NCBI RefSeq assembly: GCF_010669225.1
Contig: NZ_CP048627.1
Span: 868,001-932,000 of the forward strand
Source of the DNA: Megamonas funiformis
Lineage (GTDB): Bacteria > Bacillota > Negativicutes > Selenomonadales > Selenomonadaceae
DNA: 64,000 nucleotides
Direction of reading: 5' to 3'
The translations under genes were made by a program, and so were the position numbers. Positions 63,736 through 64,000 of the stretch are shown here, piece after piece. How positions within the stretch are numbered: the first letter of the stretch is position 1; each line of letters begins with the position of its first letter. Under the pieces are notes generated by a model. That model did not search any database and was not told the DNA's origin. It saw only the letters and a program-made list of their open reading frames with translations.

Positions 63736-64000
63736 ATGGCAACATTCACTATTAGAGGCAAAAACATTGAAGTCACTCCAGCACTTCGCGATTATGTAGA
63801 AAAGAAAGTAGGAAAAGTAACAAAATACTTCGATAATGTTGGAGAAATTACCGTCCTTCTTACAGTATCAAAAGACCGTCATATTGTAGAAGTTACTGTA
63901 CCTGTTCAGGGAATTTTATTACGCGGACAGGAAGCAACAATGGATATGTATACATCTATTGATTTAGTTATCGAAAAAATTGAACGTCAGATTCGTAAAT
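63736..64000 (+). CDS. hpf: Ribosome hibernation promoting factor (long-form HPF/RaiA family), 3'-truncated by the window
   Basis: The first 88 codons are visible: MATFTIRGKNIEVTPALRDY, VEKKVGKVTKYFDNVGEITV and VPVQGILLRGQEATMDMYTSI are characteristic of the HPF N-terminal domain that binds the 30S decoding region and, in long forms, drives 100S dimer formation. The frame runs off the window end. The start is ATG 63736; an in-frame ATG at 63730 is too close to the AGGGGA site. TATAAT at 63701-63706 may be its -10; no convincing -35. Confidence 0.9.
   Translation, partial: MATFTIRGKNIEVTPALRDYVEKKVGKVTKYFDNVGEITVLLTVSKDRHIVEVTVPVQGILLRGQEATMDMYTSIDLVIEKIERQIRK

Noticed and set aside
1-64000. 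CRISPR arrays, insertion sequences, prophage, integrase or origin of replication
   Set aside because: No repeat-spacer pattern, transposase, integrase or phage structural gene, or DnaA-box cluster was seen.

Overview
The window comes from a low-GC (about one third G+C by eye), Gram-negative-type Firmicute. The best fit is the class Negativicutes, possibly Megamonas or a close Selenomonadales relative; this is inferred from gene content and not proven. The main clues are a Firmicutes-style division and cell-wall (dcw) cluster with a DAP-type MurE, an FtsEX/EnvC-like/CtpA operon, a two-subunit B12-dependent methylmalonyl-CoA mutase with MeaB (propionate metabolism), an anaerobic glycyl radical enzyme system, and a selenium/sulfur-handling YedE cluster. 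There are no rRNA or tRNA genes, insertion sequences, prophage genes or CRISPR arrays.

Layout. 1-13.2 kb: dcw cluster on the plus strand (rsmH partial, ftsL, terminator, murE-murF-mraY-murD-murG-murC-ddl-ftsQ, DUF881, sbp, terminator, ftsZ). ftsI, ftsW, murB and ftsA are not at their usual places. 13.2-18.6 kb: a lone solute-binding protein, rimO, cinA and a DEAD-box helicase. 18.6-23.5 kb: an orphan ribbon-helix-helix protein, then a DeoR regulator and glycyl-radical activase divergent from a glycyl radical enzyme of unassigned substrate. 23.6-27.5 kb: a Dpp/Opp-type peptide ABC transporter without a binding protein. 27.5-30.1 kb: uvrB (minus) and a YhcH-family protein.

30.1-36.9 kb: two cobalamin riboswitches fire in opposite directions from a shared intergenic region. 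The plus-strand one leads toward mutA-mutB-meaB. The minus-strand one is followed only by terminators and no gene, so it looks like a B12-controlled non-coding RNA. This is the most unusual regulatory feature of the window. 37-38.7 kb: a small hypothetical gene, a decayed nitroreductase, and a paired SMR exporter (mdtJI-like) behind a textbook MerR-type promoter with a 19-bp spacer.

38.9-47.4 kb: two paralogous ThrE-family exporters in the same orientation flank an opposite-strand two-gene module: a 144-residue protein and a giant (about 1,674-residue) DUF4132-family protein. This is the best candidate for an undescribed system. 47.5-52.7 kb: an RsmJ-like methyltransferase, ribU, then a LysR regulator and cysteine desulfurase divergent from yedE, a TusA/YedF-like protein and a DUF3343 Se/S carrier. 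52.7-57.9 kb (minus): a MerR regulator, scpB, galK and an EF-G paralogue. 58-62.9 kb (minus): ctpA, an EnvC-like M23 protein, ftsX, ftsE and map. The right edge holds a broken YdeI-family gene and the start of hpf.

Start codons were adjusted where a ribosome-binding site clearly favoured an internal start. All functional calls rest on motif recognition by eye; no database searches were run.
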